Below, in pieces: positions 1 to 12,778 of a stretch of DNA of 64,000 nt (position 1 is its first letter; the number at the start of each line of letters is the position of its first letter). Source of the DNA: Tilletia caries (lineage: Eukaryota; Basidiomycota; Exobasidiomycetes; Tilletiales; Tilletiaceae); NCBI GenBank assembly GCA_032718865.1, contig JALUTQ010000039.1, positions 868,001 through 932,000 on the forward strand, read 5' to 3'. The position numbers were made by a program, and so were the translations under genes. A model generated the notes under the pieces. It was not told the origin of the DNA, did no database searches, and saw only the letters and a program-made list of their open reading frames with translations.

Positions 1-181
1 CATGCCGTGCGTGCGGCGTGGCCCTGGGAGCTCGTCCATCAGATCGGAGAATCTCGACAATTCTTGGCCGCGCGTGCGCCTAGGGGCCGCCCAGCCACCG
101 ACGTTCGCTAACCCTCCAATGATGGTCCACGTCCGTCCATCCCTCGAGGAAACGAGAAAAGGCGCGGACAGAGCGAGAGCT

Positions 182-1893
182 TCATTCTACGGAAACGACC
201 CCAGGCCGGCTCCACCGTCCGATCCCATAATTCGCGCGCAAGATGAGCAGATCAAGCGCCATCCCGATCGAGTCTTTCAACAGCTCGATCTTGGACCCGC
301 TCACTTCTGCCCAGTGGACCGGGATCTCAGCGATGGGCAGGGGCAGTCGAAGGAGGATGCCCTGTTCGCCTTCGGAGTGGATCTGCCCGAGTGATGGAGA
401 GCTGTTGATCTTGCTCTTTATGGTTGATGAGGAGGAAGGTCGCTTCACGGCGCCGGCGCCAGAGCGTAAGGTCCTCTCACTCGCCATCTCGGCCAACATG
501 AGCAACTCGACGTCAAAGATCCAGCGGTCGATATGGGCGAGTGGGAAGATATGTTGAGCAGTGGCGCGGGTGAACAGCTTGAAGCCGCACTGGGTGTCCC
601 GGATCTCGGGCTGGGCTAACGGCGCGGCTGTTTTGAGTGAGGATGCGCGTGCTCGGTTCCAGGCGCGGAGCAAGCGCGCGGGGGAGGGGGGCCGGAGGAG
701 GAGGGAGAGGAAGAGGTGGAAGCTGTGCATGAGGAAATTACGAACGAAGGAACGCTGTGAAGTTTGTATTGTACACGCATTGTGTGCAGAGACCAAAGGG
801 AAAGAGCGCGTCAGCATTCCAAGAAAGCAGTCGACGTGAATGAGAAACAGAGCCATGACTCGCGCGCACCTTGACCACGGCTTCGCTGCCTACGAGATGG
901 GCGCGACTGCCCAAGACGGCTCCGTGACCGGTGGGAGTACGGACGCGGTCCATCTCCGCGCAGAGCATGCCAAGATCCGAGAAACGCGTCGCGCCGTCGG
1001 CATCAGCAAAGAGGATGAGCGCGCCGCGCGAATGCAGAACGCCCTGCACAAACACGCAAAGAACCCTCATGATGGTCAGGATGAAGAACAAGAGAAAAAC
1101 CCAGGGCATCGATGGCAAGTAGCAAGGAAACTCACATGTCGCACCGCCCCGCCTTTACCCCTGTTCTTCTCCAACTGGATGATGCGCAACTCCCGTCCGC
1201 TGCCCTCTGCCAGACCCAACTTGCGAGCCAGCTTAAGCGCAACAGCAATCGTCTTATCCCGCGAGCCGTCGTCCACAATCACGATCTCGTACGAGGTGAG
1301 CGTAGCTTGGAGCGCTGCCTGTGGAGAGACGTTCTGCGACTTGCCGTTCTGCGTCGCGTTTCCGTTTCCGTTTGATGACGACGACGATGACGGACCGGCG
1401 GAAGCGAGTGAACGGTGTGCTGTTCGTACGCCCTCGAGGTACTCGACTGCCTCGGTGAGCATGCCCGGTAACCGGCTCTCCTCGTTGTACGCAGGGATCA
1501 CGACGCTCAGCTGGACCGTGGCAGGCTGCTCGATTGACGGCAGCTTCCCGGACAGGATCGAATCGTCTTCTGCACCGTTATCGTCAGCAGAGGCGCTCTT
1601 GTTGTCGTTCGCTGCTGGTGGTGGTGTTGGTTTTGTGTAGAGGTAGTGCCGTTCTGAGGGTAGCGCTGCTCTTGAGTGCGGAGTGAGGAAGATCAGGAGC
1701 GGGTAGAGCTGTGGTCGGCGGAGGAGGCGGCAGCGATGAAGCGCGCGCGCGCAGTGAAAGGCAGACAGAGAAAGAGAGAAAGACGGGGTCAGCCCATCGC
1801 TTGACTGAGTTCCAAGGGCAGGGTGGGGCGCAGACTTACAGAGATGAGGAGGAGAGCGACAGGGACGCTCAACAGGAGCGGGAGTGAAGGCAT
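182..1893 (-). CDS. ALG5: dolichyl-phosphate beta-glucosyltransferase (Alg5)
   Basis: It transfers glucose from UDP-glucose to dolichyl phosphate at the ER membrane, making the donor used for N-glycan assembly. Four exons fit phase and splice signals: 1893-1840, 1708-1136, 1043-870 and 754-182, giving 457 aa. Exon 1 encodes a short Leu-rich signal anchor after the ATG. The GT2 core is visible as VVIPAYNEE, then IVIVDDGSRDKT, then ADADGATRF, followed by the conserved tail WIFDVELLMLAE and IPVHWAEVSGSKI. A Ser/Asn-rich insert of about 35 aa sits between the first two motifs, which is longer than in yeast Alg5. The first intron is 131 bp and the last is 115 bp. The start was chosen because only this ATG exon supplies an N-terminal membrane segment in phase. 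Confidence 0.93.
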
Positions 1894-1992
1894 GATGCTC
1901 CAACAGAGAGCAGACAGCAGACAGCAGCAGCAGCGTCAACAACAGCGCAGACGACTCGTGCGAGCGGGCAGAGCAGAGGGATGCGGCGATGC

Positions 1993-2023
<31 letters not shown>

Positions 2024-2937
2024 CAACCAGAACTCACTGCGAACGGAAGCTTCGCCTCGTATGCTCGACATGCAAGTGAGTGAGACGTGGAGCGAGCGAT
2101 CTTCGTTCCCCAACCCCCGCACTCAGTCTGAAACACGTGTCTCGCATATGGCTCCACGTAACATCCGACACCTCGACCACATGGCCTCGCCTTCGCAGCT
2201 CGCAGCTCGCTCCCCCGACCCCCAAGTCGCCGGGCTTCGAGACGCAACGAACTGAAGCAAATAAAACTCAATTCGGAAACGTAACTGCAGACAACAACAA
2301 CGACAGATTATCGACGCCGCAGGGAGGCAGGGAGTGCGGGTGGGCGGGTGGGCGGGGGCGGCAGTCTTAATGTACTCTGGGATGGCCTGAGCCAGGGCAA
2401 GCGTAGTCGACGTCCGGGGGGGGGGGAGGCAAACGAAGGCATGTTGTGTTGGAAAACGGCGAGCAGTGGCTGTGGTGTCCGACCCTCCGACGGAACATAT
2501 ACCGGGAACGAACCCAGTATAGGAGAATAGATGTCACCCACCGTAGGTCTCGTCGTCGAGGTACGTTCGCCGCCCGAGGTGATCGGAGAAGGCGAAGAGT
2601 GTCGTGAAGGGGCCCCGGGGAAATCCGACTTGAGAGGGACAGCGACCGCCAAACGGGGGCCCAGGAAACGAGAAAAAAAAGGGGCCGGAAAGGAAGTTCG
2701 TTCGTCCGCTGCGAGAAGGAGAAGGTACCAGGGGCGCTCTAGGGGGTAGGATTTTTTCGTTTCGTTCTTTTTCGCATCTATGTTGTCGGTGACCCGAGCA
2801 AAATCTTGATCGTCGTGGCCTTCGTGAGAGAAAGTCGGGCGCGGTTCGTAGGGGAGGTAGAAAGTCGGTGGAGGACCCAGTTAGATCGCTTCCCGGTTCG
2901 TCCCAGAGTGGCGTCTCGTGCAAAGACCCGCCCCACC
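1894..2937. other. intergenic stretch between ALG5 and the GNAT-Mss4 gene
   Basis: No coding frame here has recognisable motifs or consistent splice signals. The stretch holds short GTT/GTC-type repeats near 1998-2020, a G10 run near 2418-2427, and poly-purine blocks. It includes the ALG5 promoter (right of 1893) and the 3' flank of the GNAT-Mss4 gene. I see no tRNA or other RNA gene. Confidence 0.6.
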
Positions 2938-4318
2938 TCAATTGGCCTTCATCCGATACCGAACCCGATCCGCCGCAATCAGATACTCCATCGTCCTCTT
3001 CGACCCCTGCTCCCCCCCACCACCAGAGCCACCTTCATCCCTCCCGCCCTGCGAAGCAGCCACAGCCCTCGCAAGCCCACCCCCCTTCATCTCCTCCGAG
3101 ATGACGACGTACCCCAACGGCCCACAGTCGCACTCGGGACAGAGGAGGTACTTGATCGTCAGACTCGGACCGGAGGGTACGGAGGCTTGTGGTGTGTCCG
3201 GCGTGGCGGCGGTGGGATGGGTCGAGGAGGTGTTGAACGGGTACGCATCGCCGTACTCGCTCGGTCGACGGACCGGCTGGACAGGAGTCGCACTGCCGCT
3301 CGATCCTGTTGCATCACCACCCGCACCAGGACTGCGAACGCCAGAAGTTGTACCCGCGGCCGCAGGCGAGCTCGCGCCCGTGCTCGCACCGGGACTCGAC
3401 CCCCCACCACTCCCATAAGCCCCCGACCCACCCATCCTCGGGATCCAAAGGCTCGAATCCTCCTTCTCCTTCTCCTTTTCCTTCTCCTTCTCCTCCTTCT
3501 CCTTCTTCCTACCCCGTCCAAGCGCAGCCGCAAGCCCCTTCTTCCCAGACGTAGCAACACTCGCCGCCCAACTACTTCCTCCCGGACTACTCGTACCCGC
3601 CGAAGGCGTGATCGCAGCAGGCGACAACAGCCCCGTGCCTGTACCCGTGCCCGGGCCCGCGGAGGAGACCTCCCCATCTTCGCCGACACCGGAGCCGGAG
3701 CCCAGGGCCGAGTTGAGCGTAGGCACGGCAAGGGACGTCTTCCGTTTGCCTATGGTCAACTTCAACCCGCCCATCTTCGATCCTTTACTTCCCGGCGGGG
3801 CGAGCGGAGGCGTTGACGCAACGACCGAGGACGGCAGATCGCTGGTCCCAGCACCGCCACCGCCATGATTAGGATGAGCCTCTACGCCCTGAGCGAACAT
3901 CGCCCGCTGCTTCTCCTCCGCCCCACTCGTATCCTCCTGCTCAGCAGTACCACCACCATCGGACCTGCTGCTGTGATCACTCAGGACCATCGCCGCCGAC
4001 GCCGAGTTCGAACGCTCGCGAGACCCAGGCGAAGTCAGCATCGACGATGCCTGCTGCTCCTGCGCCGCCGGACCTGGCGGACTACTCAACAGCGAGCCCG
4101 AATTCGACCGGGCCCGATTGAGCATCGGCAACCTCCCCTTCGCCGTCGCCGTCGCCGTCGTGAGCGTCGGTGCCGCCGTACTGACGCTCGACTTGGGCGG
4201 CCAAGCCACATCCTTCGAGAACGAAATATTATCAAAGACAAACGGACTCGGCACGCTCCAGAAATCGCGCAACGAACTGGCGCCCTGCATCGTGATCTTC
4301 GGCTGTTCCTTTTGCTGT

Positions 4319-4350
<32 letters not shown>

Positions 4351-6614
4351 GGCAAAAAGCAACGGACTCGTATGTTCCTCCGCACTCGGCCGCATCATCG
4401 GCGGCGGCGCGACCCCATTCAACGGCGGCGGCGGCGCGTTCGCAGGTAAGACCCCGTTCGAGCTCCGCAGCGCCGGTGCGCTCAACGGTCCCAGCTCGCG
4501 CGCCTTCCACACGCCCAGGTCGGCCCGGAGGAGCAGGCAGTCACATGCGTCCCGCGGGCAGTACAGGTCTGCCAGATTCGTGGATTCCTCGCGGTTTACC
4601 AGACGGGCCTCGAGCGTCGCGCGCGGGTCTTCGGAGGCTGTCTTGCCTGCGAGCGCTTGGCCGAGGACAGTCGAGAAGGGGACGCCGGGGTTGCGTGGGG
4701 CTTGTGGAGGGGAGCTCACGCCTCCTCCTACTGCGCTTCCGGACGCTGCCGCTTTGGAGCCGGACAAGGCGGCCAGGAGGGCCGCTGCGTCGATACTCTT
4801 GGGCAGGTTGAGCGTCGGCGGGGAGGCGTTGATACCGCCGGGACCAGCACCAGCACCACCGTCGTCACTGCTCCCGCTCGCACCTTGGCTGTGTTGCCCT
4901 CCTGCGGCGGGCGAACGTCCGTCTGCAGTGTCCAGCGTGCCTGCTCCACCTTTGGGAGTAGCAGTGGCATCCGCACTATTTCCCGACGCCTCTCGCGAGA
5001 GATTCGAAGGAGGCTCTTCGAGCGTCGGTTGTTGGACCGTCTCGTCTTCCTCATCATCCTCGTCCTCCTCGTCCGCACCGCCGTCGTCCTTGCGAAGCGC
5101 GCTCTTTGGGACGATCTCGCGCCGCATCTCGTACCAGTCCCCACTGCCATAATTAATATGAGACAGACCCTGGACCCGGAAACCAGCACGGAGGTAGAGC
5201 GGCATGATCTCCTCATGAGCGAGGAGCGCAAGGGCCTCATACCCGCGTTTCCGACTCTGTCGATCACCCGACCGTTCGTTTTCAAGCTCGGCTTCGTCAT
5301 CTTCTTCGCCAAGAAGGTCGTCATCCGCAAAGGCGACGGGCGCAGTCGGACGCTCATCTTCCGGTGTACTCGAAGCTGGGTTGGAAGCAGCAAGCGCCTC
5401 GGCATTCGCTTTCGCCTCTGCCATCGCAGCCAGCCGAGCCCCTCGCGGACCGAGTTCGGCCCGCATGAGACGGCCGATGTACTCGCGCAGCATGCGGAGG
5501 GCGAGGCCGTGTCGTTGGTATTCGCGCGCGACGACGACGGAGTGGATGCAGACGAGCCGGGCGTCCCTGCTGTTGGAGTGGGTCGACATGGACTTGAGGG
5601 TGAGCGCGAGGGCGGCGGTGGCGGTGATGAAGCCGATGAGGGTGCGTGGAGGTTGAGAATTGGAGGTACCTGTTCCGCCTCCTGCTGCTGCTCCCCCTCC
5701 TCCCGCGCCAGTCCCACCGCTGCCTGCATTTCCGCTGTTGTTGTTGCCTGAGCTGGATGGGTCTCTGGCGTGGTCGTGCTTGCCAGATTTGGGAGCGCCG
5801 GGGAGGAAGGCACCCATGAAGAGATGAGGCGCTGCGGCTTGGCGGTATCTGGTCAGACAAAGAGATGAGATGAGATGATGTCTTCAATTGTGTGGGGGTA
5901 GACCCCGACCCGGAATGCGGAGAGGAAAACTCACCTCAACTTGTCAAGAGAGGCCGCATCTTCCTCTGGGTAGCCCTGTATCTCGAGGCGGTGTGCGGCT
6001 GTGACTTCTGTGGGCCGGAGACGATCGAAGAAGATGGTCTGGGGCAGATCTGCGGGGATGTCTGGGGTGGGCTTGCGCTTTGCGGCGGGTGCTGAGCTGG
6101 GGGAGAGGGTATGGTGTGAGCTCTTGTGCGCGACGCTATTGTTCGATCGCAGAACGTTTTCGGTGATGTATGCTGCGGGCGAGCCTGACTGTGCACTTGC
6201 TGCGACGGGGGAGATGGATGAGTTGGAGTTGGAGAGGGAAGCTGATGATGCTGCCGTGTTTGACTGTGCGGCTGAGCCTGCGAGTTTCTTCTTGATGAGT
6301 TTGCGTGGGCCGCTGGTTGAGTTTGAGCCTGCTCCTTCTGGCGAGGTTGAGGATGAGGCTTGCTGGTCTGTGCTGGAGCTGAAGGGGGACCATGATGAGC
6401 CTAGACCGCCGCTTGAGGTTCCGAGTGATTTGTTCCTTCCATGGAGGAGTCCTCCTGATGACGAGCCTGCAGCAGTGCTTGAATCGTCTGCGGTGTGGGT
6501 GTGGAAGCGAGCGAGCGGGGATGAGTTGTTGTTGCTGCTGCTGTTGGTTGTTGACTTTGTATTTTGGCGGGACAGCGCGCGGGTGGGCGGTGGGAAGATG
6601 CTGATCGGATTCAT
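2938..6614 (-). CDS. GNAT acetyltransferase fused to an Mss4/DSS4-like Rab-GEF domain
   Basis: Two exons (6614-5935 and 5848-2938, joined across an 86-bp intron) give 1196 aa. About 200 aa of Ser-rich low complexity come first. A GNAT fold of the arylalkylamine N-acetyltransferase type follows: RPTEVTAAHRLEIQGYP, then LIGFITATAAL, then IHSVVVAREYQRHGLALRM (the acetyl-CoA loop), then EIMPLYLRAGFRVQGLS. After a long acidic, Ser/Pro-rich linker a second module appears: LADLYCPRDACDC, FVFDNISFSKDVAW and YLLCPECDCGPLGYV. These Cys pairs and the FDNISFSKD segment match the zinc-binding Mss4/Dss4 family, which assists nucleotide release from secretory Rab GTPases. A Gln run and a Lys-Glu repeat interrupt that half. 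The start is uncertain; an in-frame ATG at about 6785 would add a basic leader. Substrates of the acetyltransferase are unknown. Confidence 0.8.
4324..4350. repeat. CTG/CAG trinucleotide run in the GNAT-Mss4 gene
   Basis: Nine uninterrupted CTG units on the plus strand read as Gln codons in the minus-strand gene. Imperfect Gln/Lys codons follow, making a Q-rich segment just ahead of the Mss4-like module. Confidence 0.95.
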
Positions 6615-6979
6615 CGTGAGCTTCCTTGCACTTGCACTTGCACTTGGGCTTACCTCGCCTTGCAGCTGGCCGTGCGTGTCGTGCGAGCGAGTGCGATGTC
6701 GTCGAGGTCGAGGTCGAGCTCGAGCTCGAGCTCGATAACGACGAGGATGAGCTGCAAGTCGAGATAGGCAACCAAGCCTGTGCATGAGACCCCCATCACG
6801 CTGGTCACACAACAGCAGAGTCTGCGAGTCTCAAGTATCGTGCGGCAACATCGGCCCGAACACCGTCGCAGCCGCAGCCAACCTTCGCGACGATGATGAT
6901 GATGCTGGCGATGGCGATGGCGAGTTGGTACTCGTAGAGATTCAGCATCCACCCCCGAGCACAGCAGAACAGACATCCA
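6615..6979. promoter_or_regulatory. divergent promoter region, GNAT-Mss4 gene and SHR3
   Basis: These 365 bp lie between two divergently transcribed starts. The stretch contains GAGCTC-type alternating repeats near 6700-6735 and a GATGAT run near 6891-6925. No defined operator could be identified. If the GNAT gene starts further upstream (about 6785) the shared region shrinks to about 195 bp. Confidence 0.45.
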
Positions 6980-7813
6980 ATGGGCGGCCCGGCAACAGCA
7001 GTCGTGGTCGGCTCCACCTCCTTCCTGCTCGGCACCCTCGCCATGCACTGGACAGCAGACCACCTCCTCCTCTGGCAGTCCCCCATCACCCCGGACTCCC
7101 TCCTGCGCTCCTACACCTACTACTCCCGCTCCCTCCTCCCCGTCCTCAACTCACCGCCCCATGCCGTCATCCTCTACGGCGCTGGTCTCATTGGGTCCGC
7201 GGTTACGCTCCTCAAGGCCCTGGGCGGGCGCGAGTCCAATTGGCTCTTTGATGGCGCGTCGCTCTTCCTCTTCAGCTCCGCTGGCTTGGTCTACTACAAC
7301 AATGCCCTCATCAGTGCGTATCTCTGCTCCCTCCCTTTCTCCTTCCTTGCTCGTAACATCTGACCGTCTTCTCCCTCTCCATCAGACCTCCGCTCCTTAC
7401 CCATCAAATGGCCCCCCCTCAACTCATCCGCCCCCCCACCCTCCCCCATCTCCGGCACAGACAAGATCTTCCTCTCCCTACGCGAGATCGCCTCCTCACA
7501 CGCCATCCTCGCCGTCGCCCTCGTCGGCATCATCCTCCTCCAATCGGCACAGTACTACTCCGAGCGGCTCGAGGAGCGCGAGCGGATAGAGGAACTCGAT
7601 GCCAAGATTCAGCGCAGGATTCGGAAGAGGGAGCTGGCTGTCAAGGAGGGGGAACGGTTGAGGAAGGCGGTTGAGGTTGCCGCGGCGGGGCAGGCCTCGG
7701 GGTCGGGTACGAATGGACAGGCGTCGTCATCGCCATCCACAAGCACAACTGTCGCAACGAATGGAGGCGCATCCACGGCATCAGTATCAGCATCGACATC
7801 AGCAAAGCAATAG
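6980..7813 (+). CDS. SHR3: Shr3-type ER packaging chaperone for amino acid permeases
   Basis: Shr3 proteins sit in the ER membrane and help amino acid permeases fold and load into COPII vesicles. Two exons (6980-7313 and 7386-7813, a 72-bp intron) give 253 aa. Several hydrophobic segments are visible: residues about 7-25, 55-75 and 90-108 in exon 1, and ILAVALVGIILLQSAQYYSE in exon 2. Family landmarks are ESNWLFDGASLFLF, VYYNNAL and the LLQ-AQ-Y-SE segment ahead of a charged cytosolic coiled tail (ERLEERERIEEL). The tail ends in Ser/Thr-rich low complexity. The start ATG is the first one and is immediately followed by the first membrane segment. Confidence 0.85.
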
Positions 7814-8611
7814 GGCGGAAGCGGCAGCGGCAAATCGGCAATCTCTTTCTCCCTCCCCCCTCCTCCCATCTCTGCCTTTCAATCATCTATTGGTTTCGAC
7901 TCTCACTACATATTTGTTTTCTTCCCCCAACTCTCTCTCGACCGTCGCTACAGGAACGACGGACAACGGTGCCCCCCTTCGCCTTCGAAATGCATGCATG
8001 GCTTTGCTACATCATCGGCTCTTGGAAGATCCTCTCTTCGAGTGTGTACAGAGGAGGAAGGTCACGAACATCTCATGTGTCGCGACAAAGGGAAGAGCAA
8101 AGCTGGGACAGAACGGGGTGCATAACGAGACACATTAAGGAAGTCGAACGTCGTCGATGGGCTGCCATCAACGCAGGCCTCGACGCCCTCGCCGAATGCG
8201 TCTCCTTTGACATCCTGGCCCGAATGCCTGAAGACCCTGTCTGTTCGGAACTCAGACGAAAGATGATACTGGGAGCCATGAAGATAGGTGGGAGATGAAA
8301 GTGATGACATTCATTTGCACAGTCGACTGTCAAGCTACACTATATTACAAGGAGTCCCCTCCTCCTACCCACTTGAGGGGCTTGGCCGGGTTCGTATGAC
8401 AAACCCATAACGAGCCCGACCAGCTGAAGTGGGTTTGTACGGAGGAGGGGTGGTGAGTAGAGCGCAGGAGAAGCCCCCCAGCCACTGCGCTCTGAGAAGG
8501 AGAAAGCCGAACCCGAAGACGACCCAGAGAAGGACTCACAGCGGCGAAGCGGACGAATCGGTCCCCGGATAGGGAGAATCCCTGACCTACCCTGACCGAC
8601 CAATGAAACCC

Positions 8612-8893
8612 CCCTCGACCTCGAAGAGCTGGGCCAGTGTGCGATGGTGACGGATCTTGGTGTCTGCGCCATCGTATGAGACACACGAAGAGAGCCGTCC
8701 GCAACACTTTCCAATCCTTGAGGTCTTGAAGGGCATCCGAGTCGGTCAGGGGCAGAGGAGGCGCGGCCAACTCCCTCGACCTCGAAGAACGGGGCCAGTG
8801 TGCGATAGGTGACGGATCTTGGTGTCTGCGCCATCGTATGAGACACACGAAGAAACCCGTCCGCAACACTGACTCCGATCTTGAGGTCTTGAA
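8612..8893. repeat. direct duplication, two copies of about 120 bp
   Basis: Copy 1 is about 8612-8730 and copy 2 about 8773-8893, separated by about 42 bp. They share long runs including GGCCAGTGTGCGAT, GGTGTCTGCGCCATCGTATG and TTGAGGTCTTGAA, with scattered substitutions and one or two indels. No terminal inverted repeats or target-site duplications are evident, so this looks like a local segmental duplication rather than a transposon pair. Confidence 0.85.
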
Positions 8894-9263
8894 AGCAAGC
8901 CGGCCGCCCCGCCGCCTGAGCGCCCTCCTTCCGGGACCGATGTCGAGGTCGTCCGCTTCGCGGTCCGCTCTGAGTCGTGGGTGGCCCTCCTCTGGGTTTG
9001 AGGCTGTGGTGAAGGGTCAAGATGAGAGCCTGTCGAAGAAAAAGAAGTGGACGGATGTCCGGTGGCTGGGTTCAGAGGTCCATGACGGACATGAAGGAAG
9101 ACCGAATGGGGTGGCCCCATGGTGCAAGGACCGATGAGGTATCGTTGATGCATGTGCGGATGAGTGTGCATCGATGTCGAGCAGCGACGGTGGAGGGGAG
9201 AGCCGGTGGTCCACGAGTGGAAGTGTCGACGTCGATGGTGGAGGGAGGCACCATAGGTGAGGG

Positions 9264-9338
9264 TGAAAGGGTGAAAGGGTGAAAGGGGGGAAGGGGGGAA
9301 GAGTGGAAGAGTGGAAGAGTGGAAGAGTGGAAGAGTGT
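9264..9338. repeat. purine-rich short tandem repeats
   Basis: About three units of GTGAAAG(G) run into two GGGGGGAA blocks and then five units of GAGTGGAA. This is a simple-sequence tract with no coding signal. Confidence 0.9.
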
Positions 9339-10059
9339 TGACTGCAGCTGGTAGGTGATGAGAAGTGTATGTGACTCGGTGAGGATGACGAGGGTGAGGG
9401 AAAAAAGTGGGACGAAATGGTCTCCAGAGCGCCTGGTTATATACCTTCGTCGGCGGTCAGATTTCCTGTAGGAGAGTCATCAACAGAGGAACAGATGATG
9501 CTACAGATCAGCATAACAACGTCTGTTGCACACGGGAGAGAAGGAGAACATGACACTGACCTGATGCTTGGTGCGTTCCAGCACCTTCGCCACGCTGGTA
9601 GTGTTGGACGCTAGGGAGCCAAGCGGTCGAGTGCGCAACCTGTCGCGCTGTGTGATGGAGATGTCAGCGCATCGATGGAGTGCTGGCAATTGGCATGCAT
9701 GAAAATGTCGCATGTCTGGAAAGTGGGATCAGAATTCAGCAGGAATGAGGTGTGAACTATGAGGAGGACTAGGAAAGGAAGAATGAGAAGAGAAGCACAA
9801 GTGCACGATCCATTCGCTGGTTCAGCGCTTTCCGACCATCTCTGAAACTGCAGAAGAGAGCGGAGAGGTATGGTAGTGAGTATGTGTCGCCAAGTCATGC
9901 TTCAGAGGTGTCTGTGAGCTGAGGAGTGCGTTGGAGTCGAGCGGTCAAGAAGATCAGCCAGCCAGCGAGCTGCGACTCGTAATGAATAAAGATTAACGAA
10001 CCTTGACCAGCGAGCTCGCCGGATAGCCTTGTGGTTGTGGCACGCAGCGTCGGTTGCTG

Positions 10060-10121
10060 TCGCCTGTCCGGAATGATACGTCGCCTGTCCGGAATGATAC
10101 GTCGCCTGTCCGGAATGATAC
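10060..10121. repeat. 21-bp tandem repeat, three copies
   Basis: The unit TCGCCTGTCCGGAATGATAC(G) is repeated three times head to tail without a spacer and without change. The absence of spacers excludes a CRISPR-like array. Function is unknown. Confidence 0.95.
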
Positions 10122-10882
10122 TGATGGCTGTGACCAGAACAAGAGGCAAAGGGAAGGGAATGGTTAGCACGATACAAGGAGCTCGACGGTAGCGAAGAGA
10201 GCATCGAGGATTGAGGCTTGAGGAGTTAGTGTGAGTCGCGAGCGCAATGGGAAATGTGAGGTAGACAGCGGATGGGACTGCTGCGTGAGCCAGGACGGCC
10301 AGGAATGGGGCCTCGAAGCTCGAAGGCTCAAATGCTCGAATGCTTCGAATGCTCGAAGCCTCAAAAGTGCGCTGTCAGGAAGCGTGCACAGGCCACGAGG
10401 CAGGTGGACGAAGGCAGCCGCGACAGCGGGCCAGGAGAGCAGGGGCAAAAGAGGCGGTCCGAAAGGATTGTCGGATTTGTGGTTGTGGTTGTGTGTGTTA
10501 GCTGGCATTCCCGTTCTCGTCGCGCAGCTCTGCACCGTCTGGCATGCCGCAAAACCACTCGTCAGCGGCTCCAACCCATGATCGACACACAGCAGCGGTA
10601 CCCGGGATGGACTCGCTCCGTTTCTTACATCGGTCCAGGCTGCCCTTTACATAGCTGCCAGCTTGCGGAATGGCGATTGTCACCATCGTGACCGGTTCTT
10701 TGTCCTTCGGCACCTCGTTCCATCATGCATGTCAATCTTCTCAGTGGTCTCATACCTTCCAGTCATCCTCCCTCCAAACCCAGACAGCACCGATTGGAGG
10801 CAGATATGGTTTGCGTGAATTCCATTTACTTTTTATTGGTGGGTGGAAGTGCGTTAGATCATCAAAGGTTGAAGGAGCCTAT

Positions 10883-11614
<732 letters not shown>

Positions 11615-12778
11615 CTGCAGAACAACAATGGAAGGGTAAACAGCCTCCATAATCTTGGACTGTATCGTGTTGTGAGGAGGAGAGTTCTGGAGCCTGAGGC
11701 ATTCCGGCACTGTACTGGATCAGGGAAGCAGGGAGGAAAGGTCAGCTGCCCGGTGTATCATCTCGCAATCTGCTGGAATCGAAAGGTCAGACCATCCGTT
11801 AGCTTTGAGCAGCATGCGTGCAGGGCCGTCACCTGATGGGAAGGTTGGTGGCTGTGGTGTGATGTTGAGACAAGAAGGCCAGGCGCGCCCGTGTCATATT
11901 CGGCCAGATGCTGGCGGTCAGGGACACGCCAAGGAAGTGCAGGCGAGCCTGCCTGTCACCTGTCCGCTGGCCGACTGGCCGCTTTGCTCCGGCAGGCATC
12001 GGCAGAGAACGGAGGGAAGCTGCTCTTCGAAGATCGATGGAACATGTGACGCTGTGCGAGCATCAAGGCTGGTTGGAGGGGACATAAGTAGTCAGCTGTT
12101 TATCCTAAGACGAAAGAGAGATCAATTGGTCTGCTGTACATGCGCAGAGGCCAGAGGGTAGTACTTGTTTCCTTTGCCATACCTGCGGTCGCTTCCGTAC
12201 GATCTGACGAGAAAGGAACAGAGATGAGAGGAGGACTAGAGCGATGCAAGTGGGTTGAGGGTATCAGCAAGCAGGAAGGCATTGCTGAGAAGGGTGAGCT
12301 AGCGGTGGTCAGTGAGTAGTGAGTAGTGAGTCTCTATGACACATGCACATCAGTTTACTTTGAGGTACATCTGACAGCAGCATGTAGCTTTCAGAGATGC
12401 GCGGGAATTCTGTCCGTTGTGGGTAAGATGAGACGAGGACATCAAGTCGTGGTGGATGCGAGCGGGTCAGCTGTGCGCGCCTGGAATCCAGAGGACATCT
12501 TGCCGAACGCAGAACCATGCTTACCACGTGTTGTTTTGCTGTCTCGACGCACAGAATCAGAGAAATGACGGCTGCCTTGTATGGGAGAGACGGGAAGGAG
12601 ATGATGAATCGCGCGTGCTCGACGTCAGGAATTCCCTCTCGCGCCGCCTTGCTAAAGATCGCTGAAGTAATCTTGGGCGAGAAACTACGATGGAGACGGA
12701 TGGTCAGAGCAATAACTGACGGCATGGCGATATTGGAGAACAGATTGCCTCACCTGTACTGTGTCGACTTCTACAGCT
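11615..12778. other. non-coding stretch upstream of the MET17-like relic
   Basis: I found no continuation of the Met17 family here on the minus strand and no other domain on either strand. Isolated splice-like AG acceptors preceded by pyrimidine tracts occur (near 11616 and 11720), but they connect to no conserved coding sequence. Confidence 0.5.

Larger units (their letters stand above)
7814..10882. other. gene-poor stretch with duplications and short tandem repeats
   Basis: Roughly 3 kb lack any frame with a recognisable domain. It holds a 120-bp direct duplication (8612-8893), purine-rich short tandem repeats (about 9264-9338) and a 21-bp triplicated motif (10060-10121), each listed separately. 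The local frames are all under 230 codons and carry stop-rich, low-information translations. It reads as decaying intergenic DNA next to a pseudogene. Confidence 0.6.

Noticed and set aside
2806..5751. Several long plus-strand open frames (such as 2806-3816 and 4657-5751)
   Set aside because: They are antisense to the GNAT-Mss4 gene; their Arg/Ser-rich translations mirror its low-complexity codons.
10060..10121. CRISPR-like array
   Set aside because: Units are directly adjacent with no spacers, and the genome is eukaryotic.
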